DNA from: Puccinia triticina
Taxonomy: Eukaryota > Basidiomycota > Pucciniomycetes > Pucciniales > Pucciniaceae
Direction of reading: 5' to 3'
NCBI RefSeq assembly: GCF_026914185.1
Contig: NC_070558.1
Coordinates: 310,001 to 374,000, forward strand
Length of the DNA: 64,000 bases
Of this stretch, positions 1 to 10,976 are shown one piece after another. A program made the translations under genes and the position numbers. The notes below the pieces were generated by a model, which was not told the DNA's origin, searched no databases, and saw nothing but the letters and a program-made list of their open reading frames with translations. Within the stretch, counting starts at the first letter, position 1; every line of letters begins with the position of its first letter.

Positions 1-17
1 GATAGCAGGTACCCGCT

Positions 18-170
18 GTAAGACTCAAAAGTGTTCCTGAGAACCTTTTGCTGAATGGAGAAGGGGATGAGGGAGGTGCAAACTCTGCCCTTCTATGCTA
101 TCAGTCAACAAGACCCACCAAGCCATGCTTGGCAAGTTTTGATCAAGTGATAGGGTAGGTTGGCTCAAGA
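18..170 (+). repeat. left copy of a 150-bp inverted repeat pair
   Basis: Sequence beginning gtaagactcaaaagtg and containing ctgaatggagaaggggatga and agacccaccaag recurs in reverse complement at 5325-5471. The two copies share most positions with small indels. They could be the long terminal inverted repeats of a 5.4-kb element or two solo repeats in opposite orientation; no transposase or polymerase ORF is visible between them. Confidence 0.75.
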
Positions 171-2159
171 TGAGTTGTTTGATTGACAAGGTATAGAGCT
201 GATGATGTATGTAAGGGTTGGTTATAATTGGTAAGGGTGAATGTTGGGGTGACTGTGATTCAAGAGTGATGAACTGAGGAGCTGACAACTGGGGAGGAGA
301 GAGCTCCTTATATAGACAAAAAGTGGAGCCCCAGAGGGCTTGTGGGTTAGGGTTTCAACTAATCTAGACAACAGTGTGAGGGATTTTAGCTGGTGAGAGT
401 AGATACAAATGATGTCATAATGTGTCAGGGGTACATAAATGATGTCATAAGAATGCAGTAGGGCCACATGGAGGCTGCGTAAAGTGACAGTAGACTGCAT
501 GAGTTGACAGGTGGATGCAGGGGGTGCATAAATGAAGTCTGAGACTGCAGAGTCAGTGTGTGATGACATCATAATATGGAAATAGAAGAGTACTTGATAA
601 TATGTAATGACTGTAGTCTGATGGGGAGATGTATGTTTGTATCCTGTGATGTGTATAAGCATAACACTGTGATCCTTGCTTGTGACAGGTTGGTGACTGG
701 TATGTTGAACATGTGATGGGTGTCCAGTGTCCAAAGAAGTGTAGGTTCCAATCCAGAGGGGCTCCAGTGACGCTTCCAGTGGTGACTAGGGGTAAACTTG
801 GCCGTAGAATCCATTTCTGGGGTCCATTTGATAGTATCTTGAGGCGTATTGTGAGTAAATATGTAGTATAGGAAAAACCTTTGATTTTTCACTTTTCCGT
901 CTACCACACCGCCAGTAGATGTGGATGTAATGGGAGGATTTTGGCAAGGGTGCAACCGCTGTGGTGGTTGAGTCTGGCGCAGGTGTCAAAGTTTCCAACG
1001 GAATTTCCAGGCACGTGGTGCTGCGGGCACAAGGGCTCCGCAGGATCTTCAAATGGCGGAAAGTGGCAGAGCTGCGGTGTGCAGAGCAGAGCGGACTTTC
1101 CGAGTCCAGGCAGTCCATTGCGGACATCTAGAGCAGCGCGGTATGGAACTACTCAAAGGGGAGAATAGCTCTTGGAAGGGAAATGGATAGCAACACTAGT
1201 ACTAATGTAAGCTATGCAAGGGTGCTGATGAGGCTGCCTTCCTGACTAATGCTGAGGGGATGAGAGTAACACTAAGAAAAAGAAAGAAAAGGTGTGGCTG
1301 ATTTCTACTTGATCTTAGAAGCTAGTACTATGAGCTGATTACTGTCTACTGAGGGTGAGAGGTGTGGAGCAGTTATGAGAAAGGGGAATGAAATGGCAAA
1401 GGTTCAATAGCAATGGGTTCAGGAGCAACAGCACTGATATCAATGGGTGATGAGTAATTTCTACTATAATTTCTGTATCTAGAATTCTGCATATAATTCT
1501 CTGCTCTGCTGGGGTACAAGTGAGGGGGAAAGACAGTTCTTATATGAAGGAAGGATGAGCACAGACAATGAGGAGTTCTGGCTATGGGAATGAAGGTTGT
1601 ACAAATGGGGAAGGGTTCTGGCTATGGGAATAAAAGACTGTACAAATGGGGAAAGTGATGTGAACATAGTAACAGCTTTTAATGATGAGCACTACTGAAA
1701 GGGTTAAGCACAGATCCAATGATGTAATGTGTACAATAGGCATAGTACATAGTGAGTAATGTATGTAAAGAGTTTAGTATGTGAGAAAATATCTGTGAAA
1801 AGAATGTGATGTAATGATTCAAGTAAGTTACTAATGAAATGAGTATTGTAACTAATGAAGACTGTAGGGTTTCTGTAAGTCTTATATCCTCTATAACTAT
1901 TGAACCGTTGAAGATAAAGGGGTACTATGTATGAGTGACTATAGGTGACATGAGGTGTAGAATCTGAATATGCAATAATAATGAGGTATTTGTGAAAGAA
2001 TGATGAGGTAATAGGCAATGTAATGATGAATATATGTAAAAGAAGATAACAAAATACTACTTATGGTTTGGAATGGAGCACCACATCCTCCCCCAACTTA
2101 TTGTCTGTCCCCAGGCAATGCACCAAAGAGAAATGTGATCCAGAAAGAGTTGAAGAATG
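171..2159. other. gene-free AT-rich repeat-type DNA
   Basis: No ORF here has recognisable protein features or plausible splice structure. Several short tracts repeat locally, for example gttctggctatgggaat at about 1576 and 1616. A TATA-like cttatatag lies at about 305. The stretch probably belongs to an old mobile element, but I cannot place its ends or class. Confidence 0.4.
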
Positions 2160-2400
2160 TTGAGTCCAAGAGTCCAAAGTCCAAAGTCCAGTGTTCCTCC
2201 TCCAAAGGGTGAAATCCAAAGTCCTGAGTAGCAGTCCAAATCCAGATTCCAGTGTCCAAAGCTAAATAGAATCCAAGTGTAATCCAAGTCCAGTATATCT
2301 GAGTCCAAGGTATCCAAGTCCAATCCAAAGTCCAATAGTCCTATGTATCCAGAGTATCCATAGTCCAGTATCCAATCCAAAGAGTCCAGTATCCAAAAGA
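2160..2400. repeat. degenerate TCCAAAGTCC short tandem repeat
   Basis: The tract is built from many imperfect copies of roughly ten bases (tccaaagtcc, tccaagtcca, atccaaagtc), with interspersed agtatcc units. On the minus strand it gives a low-complexity open frame rich in Leu-Asp and Trp, which is a by-product of the repeat rather than a gene. Confidence 0.7.
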
Positions 2401-3149
2401 AGGTCCAATTATCAATGAGGGGTGAATGTTTAAGAGGATATAACTCTGCTGAAGGCAATATCCTTGAGACAGACACATATTAGACTAAATTCCACTCTGA
2501 AGAATACAATAATTTTCCTGCCTAAAATGAGACCAAGGAAGAATGCAATGCAATGATGATGAATGATGGGGTTGATAATTGTAATTTCTGAAGGTTGTGA
2601 ATGATTTGGAGTTGAATGACTGAATTTCTGAGTGTCTGAATATAAAATGTAATGTTCTGTGAAGAGAATTTGAAGTCCAGAGATGTTGATAAGTTGTCCA
2701 AAGAATATTCTTGCTCAAATTGGGTGGTTTTTGAACTGCAATGTGTTGGAAGAAAGTGATTATAATGGTGAATGAATGACTGTTTGAATTGATGGTTCAA
2801 TAATTCTTAGAATACAGGGTGAAGATGATGAAGAAATTCCAGTATTGTGGTGGTTGGATGTCCAGTAATTGCTATAAGATGCTAAGGAATCTCATGGATC
2901 CATGGATGATGGGGAGAATGAATGATTGATTGCCAGAATGGATTGTGGATGGATGATGGAGGAATCAATGATTGATGATCCTTGATTTAATTGATTTCCC
3001 CATATTCACGATGAGAGGCCTTTAATTTCGTCCAAATGAGGAATGGAACATGTGTCCATGCGCGCGTGCTGTTGAAAGAGGGGTCCAGTTGTCTGAGCGG
3101 GGGCTCCAAGCGGTAGGCGCGCGTGCAGAATGCCGAAAACAAAAGAAAT

Positions 3150-3830
3150 AATTGGTCGGCTATAACTTTCGAACAGCCCGATGGAATTTCTCGAGACCTA
3201 GCTCATTCGAAAGAAGAAATCTTGAAGAAGGAGTTGATTAACGACTGTGTAGGATAGATTAAAGATTAAAGCGAGATCCGCGGGCGCGCATAGTAGTAAC
3301 ACCGTGTAATTTAGAAGGCAATTTGTTTCGCTTATAACTACTCTTTCACTCGATAGAATTGCCTAATTCCGGGTTCATTTGAAAGCCGGGAAGGCAAAGG
3401 TAAAGTGAAAATCGATCAATATTAAGGATCAACTCGGCCGAGAGGGCGCCGTGAACGCTGAATGAATACTGTAAATGAGGTCACGTAAATCCTAGCAAAA
3501 CTTTGAGCGCTTATAACTCCAAAACCGATCAACAGAATCGGCTAAAACCGAGTTCAAAAGAAAGGGAAGATCAGAAAGATAAAACTTAGAGCAAGTAATA
3601 TTAATTTTGAGTCTCGCCGATAGGGTGTTTTGAGTGATCAAAGTTTCATTCCGATTTTCCTCGGTTTCCGCCACAGAGGGGTTGCAATCGAATGAATACA
3701 TAATGAATTAAGCCTAAGGTACCGCCCGGGAGCTATCCAAATGGAGTCCTGAAGCTGGAAAATCGGCTGGAACGAGTTCTAAATGAAGTAATTGAAGTAT
3801 ACACGCGCCAGGAGAGATTAAAAACTTAGA
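3150..3830. repeat. four degenerate copies of a ~180-bp unit
   Basis: A pattern of tataact, then cgat..gaat, then cgagttcatt/cgaaag recurs near 3165, 3330, 3510 and more weakly near 3735. Copies are separated by about 165-225 bases. Identity is low but the order of the sub-motifs is kept, as in old tandem repeats inside rust LTR-type elements. No coding capacity is seen. Confidence 0.45.
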
Positions 3831-3965
3831 TTAAACTGGGTCGAACACCAGAGTCAAAATTTAAGGAAATGAAAGGAAAGCCGCGCCAAATGCTTCTGAG
3901 GATTGAAGGCGTCCATAGTGACGTCATAATATGAAAAGAAATGATATCTATAAGGCCCCAAGTCG

Positions 3966-4546
3966 TCGGCCAACGGAAAAATTCTGTTATCCTTATCCGT
4001 TTATCCGTAATGTTGCGCCTCCTCCACGAGTACATCATTAAACCACTCGTCTGATACCTCCGTATCGTCATCGCAGCTCGACGAAGAAGCTGTTATCCAA
4101 CCTAGTCACTAATTCCCGTTTTCCATTTGCCGAGCACATTCAGCCGTAGATAACGTCCACACCTATAATTCCGGTATGAGATACTTCAAGCTCAAAGAAG
4201 TCGATGCCCTCCGCCACTACATCCAACAGGGTCTCCTCGCCTTCGCCCGTGAGGATGTAGTGGCGGAGGGCATCGACTTCTTTGAGCTTGAAAGTATCTC
4301 TCATACCGGAATTATAGGCATGGACGTTATCTACGGCTGAATGTGCTCGGCGAATGGAAAACGGGAATTTGTGACTAGGTTGGATAACAGCTTCTTCGTC
4401 GAGCTGCGATGACAATACGGAGGTATCAGACGAGTGGTTTAATGATGTACTAAGGTGTTCTTGCGGCGACGACGGCGTGGAGGAGGCGCTGAAGGGCAAC
4501 ATTACGGATAAACGCATAAGGATAACGGAATTTTTCCGTTGGCCGA
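3966..4546. mobile_element. foldback (long inverted repeat) element
   Basis: The left arm (3966-4224) and right arm (4253-4546) are near-perfect reverse complements around a 28-nt spacer. The outer ends read tcggccaacgg and ccgttggccga. The right arm keeps roughly 30 extra bases (about 4451-4490) that the left arm lacks. Open frames inside the palindrome are consequences of its symmetry. No clear target-site duplication flanks the ends. It is either a foldback/MITE-like element or an inverted duplication of part of a transposon. Confidence 0.8.
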
Positions 4547-4912
4547 GTGGCAGCTGAAGTGGGCTACGTCAGCGGACTTAGCTGGGGTGGAGGCGGTGAG
4601 TGGGATCCCAACACTGGAGGCTAGACAGGGGTGTGAATGATGGATGATCAGGAGTTTGGTGGCTGTCTACAGCAAGAGGTGCAGGCACCGATGATGACGT
4701 GGGAGTGGAGGCAGGCAGTGTGCGTGGGATGGGAGGAGGATTTCTTTTTCTATTGGGTTGTAAAATGCGGTGGAGCTTTCTCTTGGTTCATTATTTACTG
4801 TAATTTTGATTATTATTACAGATTCTTACTCTTTTTCTGCAGATTGTGATTGCGGAGGGTTTTTATTATGGTCTACTTATGGCTATTGTTTGTGGTTCTT
4901 TTGTGGTGTCTC

Positions 4913-5173
4913 AAGGCGGTTTATCTTACCTTTACAATGTATTAATATTATTATTATTGCTCTATGGACTTCTTTTCCTTCTGCGGAGTTCATTGCGTGC
5001 TTATGCTATGCTAAGTTTAGAGTTCCCTTGACTACTTGGGATTAAGGTGGTTTATCTTACCTTTAAGACGTATTAATATTATTATTATTGCTCTACGGAA
5101 TTCTTTTCCTTCTGCAGAGTCCATTGGGTGCTTATTCTATGCAAAGTTTGGAGTTCCCTTGACTACTTGGGGT
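4913..5173. repeat. tandem duplication of a ~131-bp unit
   Basis: Two head-to-tail copies (4913-5043 and 5044-5173) both start aaggyggtttatcttacc, contain ttattattattgctct and end gactacttggg. They differ by about ten substitutions. Non-coding. Confidence 0.85.
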
Positions 5174-5324
5174 AGAAGAGAGTCCGCTCCGGTCATTTCA
5201 TACTGGAGGACAACCTTTCTTCTACCGCACCACTGTGAGAAAAAAGGTTGTATAGTGTGTAGAAATGACCACTTCTGCCTTCTTCAAGAATGTATATATC
5301 CAGGCTGAGTGATTATCAGTGTCT

Positions 5325-5471
5325 TGGCTCCCAACCAATCCTATCACGTGATTTTGCCAAGCTTACCTTGGTGGGTCTTTTTATCTGGTAGTTAGAAGGG
5401 CAGAGATTGAAACTCCATCATCCCCTTCTCCATTCAGCAAAAAGAGTTTCTCAACCACTTTTGAGTCTTAC
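5325..5471 (-). repeat. right copy of the 150-bp inverted repeat pair
   Basis: Reverse complement of 18-170, ending cacttttgagtcttac. It contains the complementary ccccttctccattcagcaaa and cttggtgggtcttt blocks. See the left copy for interpretation. Confidence 0.75.
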
Positions 5472-6765
5472 AATTTCTGTAAGTGTAAGTAAAATGATGA
5501 GTAGTAAGTAAGATAATGAAAAGGAAAAAGGGAAGAGAAACTGTGAGCCCTCCACCCCCTTCCATCTCCGTTCCCATCCAATCCCGCATACACACGTCAC
5601 ATCCCCAGCCTCTGCTCCTCTCCAACGCTTGACCATCCACATCCTCTGCCTAGCCCCTATCAGTTAGTTTCAAAGCGCCTCCGCCCCAGCTTCCCTGGCT
5701 CACCCACTGATACACTGCTGCTATCAGTCCACATGTTTGGTCCGCCATAGTCCAGCTCTAGCCTTCCGCTCCAGTCCGCCGCCCAATCCAAACTCCGCAG
5801 TCTGCAAACTGCATATCATCCAATCTGTGCTTTCCATAAGCTTTTCCTGTTGTGCTTTTCTGACATCACCCTCAGTGCTTATGTCACAGAATGCATTCTG
5901 AGCTCAGCTTTTTTTGCATTCCCACCCGCGCTATTGCCAAGTGGTCATTCTACCACACTTGTCAATATAAACAACCATGGGCCTATACTATACTCTAGTA
6001 TAACTGGGCCTTTCTGTTATTGTATAGGTCTGGTTGTACCACCCTATACTAATATTGCTGCAAGTGGCCCATATAATATTCTGTGCTTTTTCTCCAAAAC
6101 AAAAAATACAGGTATAGTAACTTTTTTTGCCCCTTGTTACCGCGACAACACACTTAACCAGGTGTAAACATAAGGCAATGAAATTTGGGCTCCTGATGAT
6201 TGTACAGGCAAACCATGACACCTACCTGGTCCTTGCAGTAATAGCAAGGGCTTATTTAGGAACACCGGGTAGGTCTTGTTCTGTTGAGAGATGGTCTCTG
6301 TGGCTGCAGACGTGTGTGGCTCCAGACATGGTTGTCTGTTCACTTAAACTACTTCAAAATCCTTCAGAAGCCTTATGTAGGTTTGTGAGGATTTTCCCCT
6401 CTCAGGGAATTTTCTGAGGCCAGGAGGCTTTGGGTGCTCTGATCCCCAAGCCCAAGAAATAGATAGATTTTCATCCCTACTGAGTAGTGGTACTAGCCAC
6501 ATCTGGCCAGTATAGTATTGAGATTTTTTTTATTTCTTCCTTCATTTGGATATAGTATTTTCAAAAAAAAAAACCTCATGTAATTGGATATAGTATTAAA
6601 AATTCATTACGGAAAAAGGAAATAATAGTACTGTTATTGGGCCAAAAAAATACAATAACTATACTATACCAATATCTGTATAGTAAAGGCCCATTGTTGA
6701 TATAAATCACCACACAACTGTGCTGTAGAAAGCACAGCGGTTTTGGCATCCTCTTTGCTGTGCTG
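5472..6765. other. gene-free intergenic/repeat DNA
   Basis: No supported gene. Short imperfect repeats such as ctatactatactct and tatagtattg occur at 5985-6005, 6510-6600 and 6655-6685. Nothing further is recognised. Confidence 0.4.
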
Positions 6766-6890
6766 AAAGTAGCGGCCCCACCCGCTGCACTACCGCTTTT
6801 TGGGTTGGAGAAGAAGCGGGGAACCGCTACTTTCAGTGGTAGCGCAGCGGTGGTCCCGCTGCGCTACCACTCTTTGGGCTAGCCGCGTAG
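6766..6890. repeat. GC-rich direct repeat, copy 1
   Basis: Starts aaagtagcggccccaccc and ends agccgcgtag; copy 2 is at 7243-7367. Both contain complementary gcagcgg/ccgctgc tracts able to fold into hairpins. Base composition contrasts sharply with the AT-rich surroundings. Confidence 0.75.
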
Positions 6891-6981
6891 CAGTCCCCTG
6901 CTGTTCTGGGCTGAATAACTTCTTTTTGCAGCAAATTGCATCAGTTAAACGTATTTGGGTATAGAGCTCTATTAACAGTAA

Positions 6982-7178
6982 GGGTGTTCAAAGTTGAAAT
7001 CATATTTTTTTCAAATCATAAAATCATAAAATCATAACACTTTTGAGTGATCATTTTTTATGGACCATTTTAGAATTGTTGCTCTTTTTTGAGTGATTGG
7101 GTGTTACACATTTTTTTCAGATTAAAATTTTATGAATTTATGGTGTTATGATTTTATGCAAGTCAACTTTGAACACCC
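6982..7178. mobile_element. Tourist-like MITE (PIF/Harbinger type)
   Basis: A 197-bp element has terminal inverted repeats GGGTGTTCAAAGTTG at the left and the complement at the right, flanked by a direct TAA on each side (6979-6981 and 7179-7181). The interior is rich in aaatcataaaatcata and has no ORF. The TAA target duplication and GGG-starting terminus fit PIF/Harbinger MITEs. A relative with the same ends lies at 22730-22906. Confidence 0.8.
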
Positions 7179-7242
7179 TAAGTAAGTAATTTGCTGCAGA
7201 AAGTGCAGCGCAGCGGTTTCTGGCGGCCGCTGCGCTGCACTA

Positions 7243-7367
7243 AAAGTAGCGGCCCCACCCATTGCACTACCACTTTTTGGGTTGGATGGAAAGCGGGGAC
7301 CAGCTACTTTCAGCGGTATTGCAGTGGAACCACCGCTGCGCTACCGCTTTTTGTGCTGGCCGCGTAG
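7243..7367. repeat. GC-rich direct repeat, copy 2
   Basis: Second copy of the 6766-6890 sequence, about 80-85% identical by eye, ending ggccgcgtag. The MITE at 6982-7178 lies between the two copies. Confidence 0.75.
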
Positions 7368-8566
7368 CGGTTAGGGGTTGTGCAGCTCCAGCCTCCAGTA
7401 CACCAGCTGACCAATCATCTCTGGGCAACCCGTATGTTTTGTTGTTCCTGCCTGGCTGTCAGCGGAGGGAGGCATGCTTGACAGGCAAAGGGCTGTCTGG
7501 GTCTAAAATTACAACAGGATTTGAATGGGGAAAATTTTGAAGCCCCAAACTTTAAGACAAAGGAAGTAGAAATTTTCTTTCAATCATATTGCTGTAGGAA
7601 ACCTGATAATGATATGCAGGATCTTTACAGGCTTGAAGGCTGCAGTCTGTGGTGGCTGAAAGCAAAATAATTGAGCCTGCCCACCTGCAAGCTTTCCTGC
7701 CTTTGCTGTACCTCCGTCTGTTCCTCCCAGTTGACTAGATTCTTCCAGAGAATATGGCAAACCCAGGAATAATAACACTGATTACAATATCCATCAGTCT
7801 TTTCTCTACTCAAATCTTCATCCCTCTTATCCTCCCTTTTCCTTTCTCACCTTTCCTTCCTGTCATCTGCAACCAGAGATTCTTGGACTGGATGCTCTCT
7901 CTCTCTGCCAGCTGGGGAAAACTTGATTGAAAAACTGTGGAACAAATTCCAGAGACCATCAATGAGTGAAAATTAGTGGTTGAGGTGGACAAAGAAATCA
8001 GACAATATTTGTTTTCTTGACAAAATGCTGCCCAAAGCTCACCTTCATATGAGAAGCATCATCTTTCTTTAAAGCATACTTGAACTTTCCTTGACTAATT
8101 TTCATTCATCAACTCAACCTTGTGAAACTTAAACCAGGTGAATTTCTCACAACACACTCACTATTGAGCACTCTAGTGCACATCTTCTCACTATTTTCTT
8201 CTCTTGCCTTTTACTTTCAGTTTCTACACTGTTCTAAATCTGATTTTAATTGACCAAATCATGTCCTCCCTCAATGCCTTTTCTTGTCTCTTGATCGATC
8301 ATGTCCATGATCACATGTATTAAATTGACCATCGAGATTGTTGGCGTACTTTCACACATCGAGGATATTATCAGTGTTGTCATGGAACAAGTGTCTTAAG
8401 AGAATTTAGATTAGTAATTAAATAGAAAAAAATACATATCCGGCCAGTTAAAAAAGCATTAAGAATGATACATGGAGAGCGATTGGATGAAAGTAAATGC
8501 AAGCTTGGAGGCTTTTCGCAGTGTGGATAAAGAGTGTTTAAGATAGAGAGAGAGAGAGAGAAGAGT
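7368..8566. other. intergenic DNA with GA microsatellite
   Basis: No gene is supported. A (GA)n run lies at about 8546-8562, just downstream of the next gene's stop codon. An inverted pair gatcgatcatgtccatgatcacatg lies near 8290-8315. Confidence 0.4.
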
Positions 8567-10052
8567 CTAGGAGTGTTGCTGATTCCACTCCTGGTTCTTG
8601 ACCAGTCGGTCCTGTAGGTGATAAAACCCAGGGCGCCGGTCCGTTAGTTCGCCAAACCCTAATAAAATAACGATGAGAGAGAGAGGGAGGGAGGGAGACC
8701 AACAGCAATGATTCCGCGGACATGTCGGAGCACGCTCTCTTCCAGCTGGACTCGCACAAGCTCTTCGCCTAGTGCATCTTGGATCTTCTGGATCATGTCG
8801 ACATATTCTTGGGCTTGGTTCTTCAATTCGATCGCACTCGATCTATATGTGCACCCCCGATCCCCCAAACCATCAGTTCCAGTTGTTTTTATAGACCGCA
8901 AAAAAGGACGACACTAATAAAAACGCACAGCGGGGTCGTATTCGCTAGTTTCTCGAGCCGGTCGAGTTCCTCTGAGGATTTCGAAGACGAGCTAAGCGTG
9001 CGTTGAGTGTGGAGGTCGCGTTGAGCACGCAGCAGATGTATGCGTTTCCAGACTTTAAGCTTATCGGTTTCAGAGACGATTTTAGGGCCAGGCGAAGAGT
9101 GGGAAGAATTAGAGCTAAGGAAGAGGGGGTTGATTTTCTGTTTCTTGGCGGCTGGGGGGTGGTTTGTTGCGGACGAGGAAGATGCTTGGATGGTCCGTTT
9201 GAGTACGTTGGCCGGCTGGTCGGTGATCGGTCTGAGGTTGGAGGTGCTGAGCGTCGGCGTCGATGGGTTCGAACCCGCCGGGGAGTTGTATGGGGTCTGC
9301 GAGGTCTCGATGGCTGGCCGACGCGGGCGAGAGGGGAGACATAGCTTGAGTGGCGGAGGACGGGGCGGTGGTGCGGATTTTTTCGGAGGGGAGATTGGCT
9401 TGGGTGCGGGTGGGCTCGGCGAAGGGCTCTCGGGTTCGGCGGGGGGGCTGCTGCCGTAGAGGCCTGGTGGACTCGAGTTGGGATCCTCGGGGAAGGGCGT
9501 CGGGCTTGCAGGGGGGCTGAGCAGCGGTTGAGGGGGCGGTGATGGTGGCTGTGGTGGTGGCGAGCCTGAGAGTGAGTGCTGCTGTTGAGGTGGGGGATGA
9601 TGGGGAGGTGGGGAGGAGATGGATGGGTTGAAGACGAGTTCGGTTGAGGATGCGCTTGGTTCAGAGTCAACGAGGCTGGTGAGGAAGTTGCTAGCGGGGT
9701 CGTGGAGGGAGAGGTCGAGTGGATGGAGCTGCTCGTTGAGGATGAGCCGTTCGAGGGAGTGGAGGTTGTTTTCGGCGGTGTTTTCGGCGGAGGAGGGTGC
9801 TGGGAGGAGGACGAGGCTGTCTGGGCGGGCCGAGTGGTTGGTGCTGATGAGTGCCTGCTCGTAGTTGACCCTGGCGTGGTTGGGCAGCGACCTGGCCTGG
9901 CTGAATGCGGCCTCGAAGGTCGGCGGGCGTCGCTTGGCAGGTTTCTCCGCCTCCTTGCTCGCTGCTGCCTCGTCGTCGTCGTTGCTGATGGTCATCTCGA
10001 GCTGGATCAGCTCCTCGGTCTCGATCGAATCGCTCGTTGGACTGTTGGCCAT
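8567..10052 (-). CDS. uncharacterised Ser/Pro-rich protein with C-terminal coiled coil
   Basis: I do not recognise this protein. Three exons join cleanly on the minus strand: 10052-8929, 8842-8700 and 8658-8567 (phases 2 and 1), giving 452 residues. The start is the Met of MANSPTSDS; the upstream open frame has no better start. Residues about 1-110 are acidic and mixed, and 145-310 are low complexity, rich in Pro, Ser and His. The C-terminal 110 residues are charged and helical: ELDRLEKLANTTPLSS runs across the first junction into an EYVDMIQKIQDALGEE segment that looks like a coiled coil. There is no signal peptide or membrane segment. The order of a disordered N-terminus and a helical C-terminus suggests a nuclear or scaffold protein, but this is only a guess. 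All three splice junctions keep frame, so the gene appears intact. Confidence 0.7.
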
Positions 10053-10692
10053 CTCCAGTGTTTCCGTGGTTCGCGGGATGAATTCCAGGAACGCCGTTTC
10101 GAGGAGAGGGAAATGCTGCCGGTCCCCCGGGCAGTGCCACTTCGGGTCCCCTTGCCCCGCCAACTGGCCACTACACCAAAGAAAGCTCCTGTCTGATTTT
10201 GGGTAATATCCGACCAAGAATGGTAAAACACTTGTTGCATTACAAGCAGCGCATCAAAATCAATCAGCGCGCGGGCGCGGTGGACCTCAAGACCATTCAA
10301 GACTTTCAAGATCAAGATGGCGGATATCAATATTCAGGGTTCCAAATTTGCACCATTGGAACTTCTTTGTCTATGTCTTCTTTCCTTTATCCAGTGTGGT
10401 TTTGGCTTGGTTTTGTCCAGTTTTGTTTCCTTTTTGTGTTTGTGATGGCATGTCCACTAAATGTCACAAAACCAGAGTTTACATAAGTTCATAGATGATG
10501 GAGTGCATGGACTTTATCTGAACCTTAATCTTCTCAAACCATCTGTCATATCCAAATCCAGAATTGTATTGATCTCAAACTTTACAAGTCCTCTGAGTCT
10601 TCAAGTTATCAGCTGTGCCAATCTGAATCCCCAAATCCCCTTTTAGATCACATCCTTCAACCTCTTTTGTTGGTTGAAGCAACAGTGAAACA
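10053..10692. other. upstream/intergenic region
   Basis: The first ~170 bases upstream of the minus-strand gene are GC-rich and probably contain its promoter and 5' UTR. The rest is AT-rich with no supported gene. Confidence 0.35.
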
Positions 10693-10967
10693 CTAACTTA
10701 GCTAATTTCCCTCCTTGGGGGAGCGCAGCAACCTCCAAAGGAGGGACTTACGTGCTAAGTCAACTCCATGGCCTGAGAGCATTTCAGCTTTTGGTGGGCA
10801 GTTTTTCATAATCAACCTCACGCACTCGTCTCTCAACACTTTTCCTTCTAGTTTTCATTTCTGGGACCACGCAAGTGGTCCCCATGTACCTACTAAAGTC
10901 CCTCCTTTGGAGGGTCCCTGCGGGACGGCGTCCCCCCTCCACATAGAGAGGGACTTAGTTAAGTTAG
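10693..10967. mobile_element. Mutator-like MITE with 9-bp target duplication
   Basis: A 275-bp element begins CTAACTTAGCTAA and ends TTAGTTAAGTTAG, forming terminal inverted repeats. It is flanked by an exact 9-bp direct repeat AGTGAAACA at 10684-10692 and 10968-10976. The interior contains a second inverted pair (ctccaaaggaggga and tccctcctttggag). There is no ORF. A 9-bp target duplication is typical of Mutator-like elements. Related ends appear degraded around 16785-16860 and 54655-54715. Confidence 0.8.
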
Positions 10968-10976
10968 AGTGAAACA

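Noticed and set aside
4140..4517. 125-codon minus-strand ORF in the foldback element
   Set aside because: It lies across the two arms of a near-perfect palindrome, so openness is a symmetry effect; no protein family is suggested.
9003..10206. Several plus-strand and alternative-frame ORFs over the Ser/Pro-rich gene
   Set aside because: They are shadows of a GC-rich, low-complexity minus-strand coding region whose three exons splice in frame.
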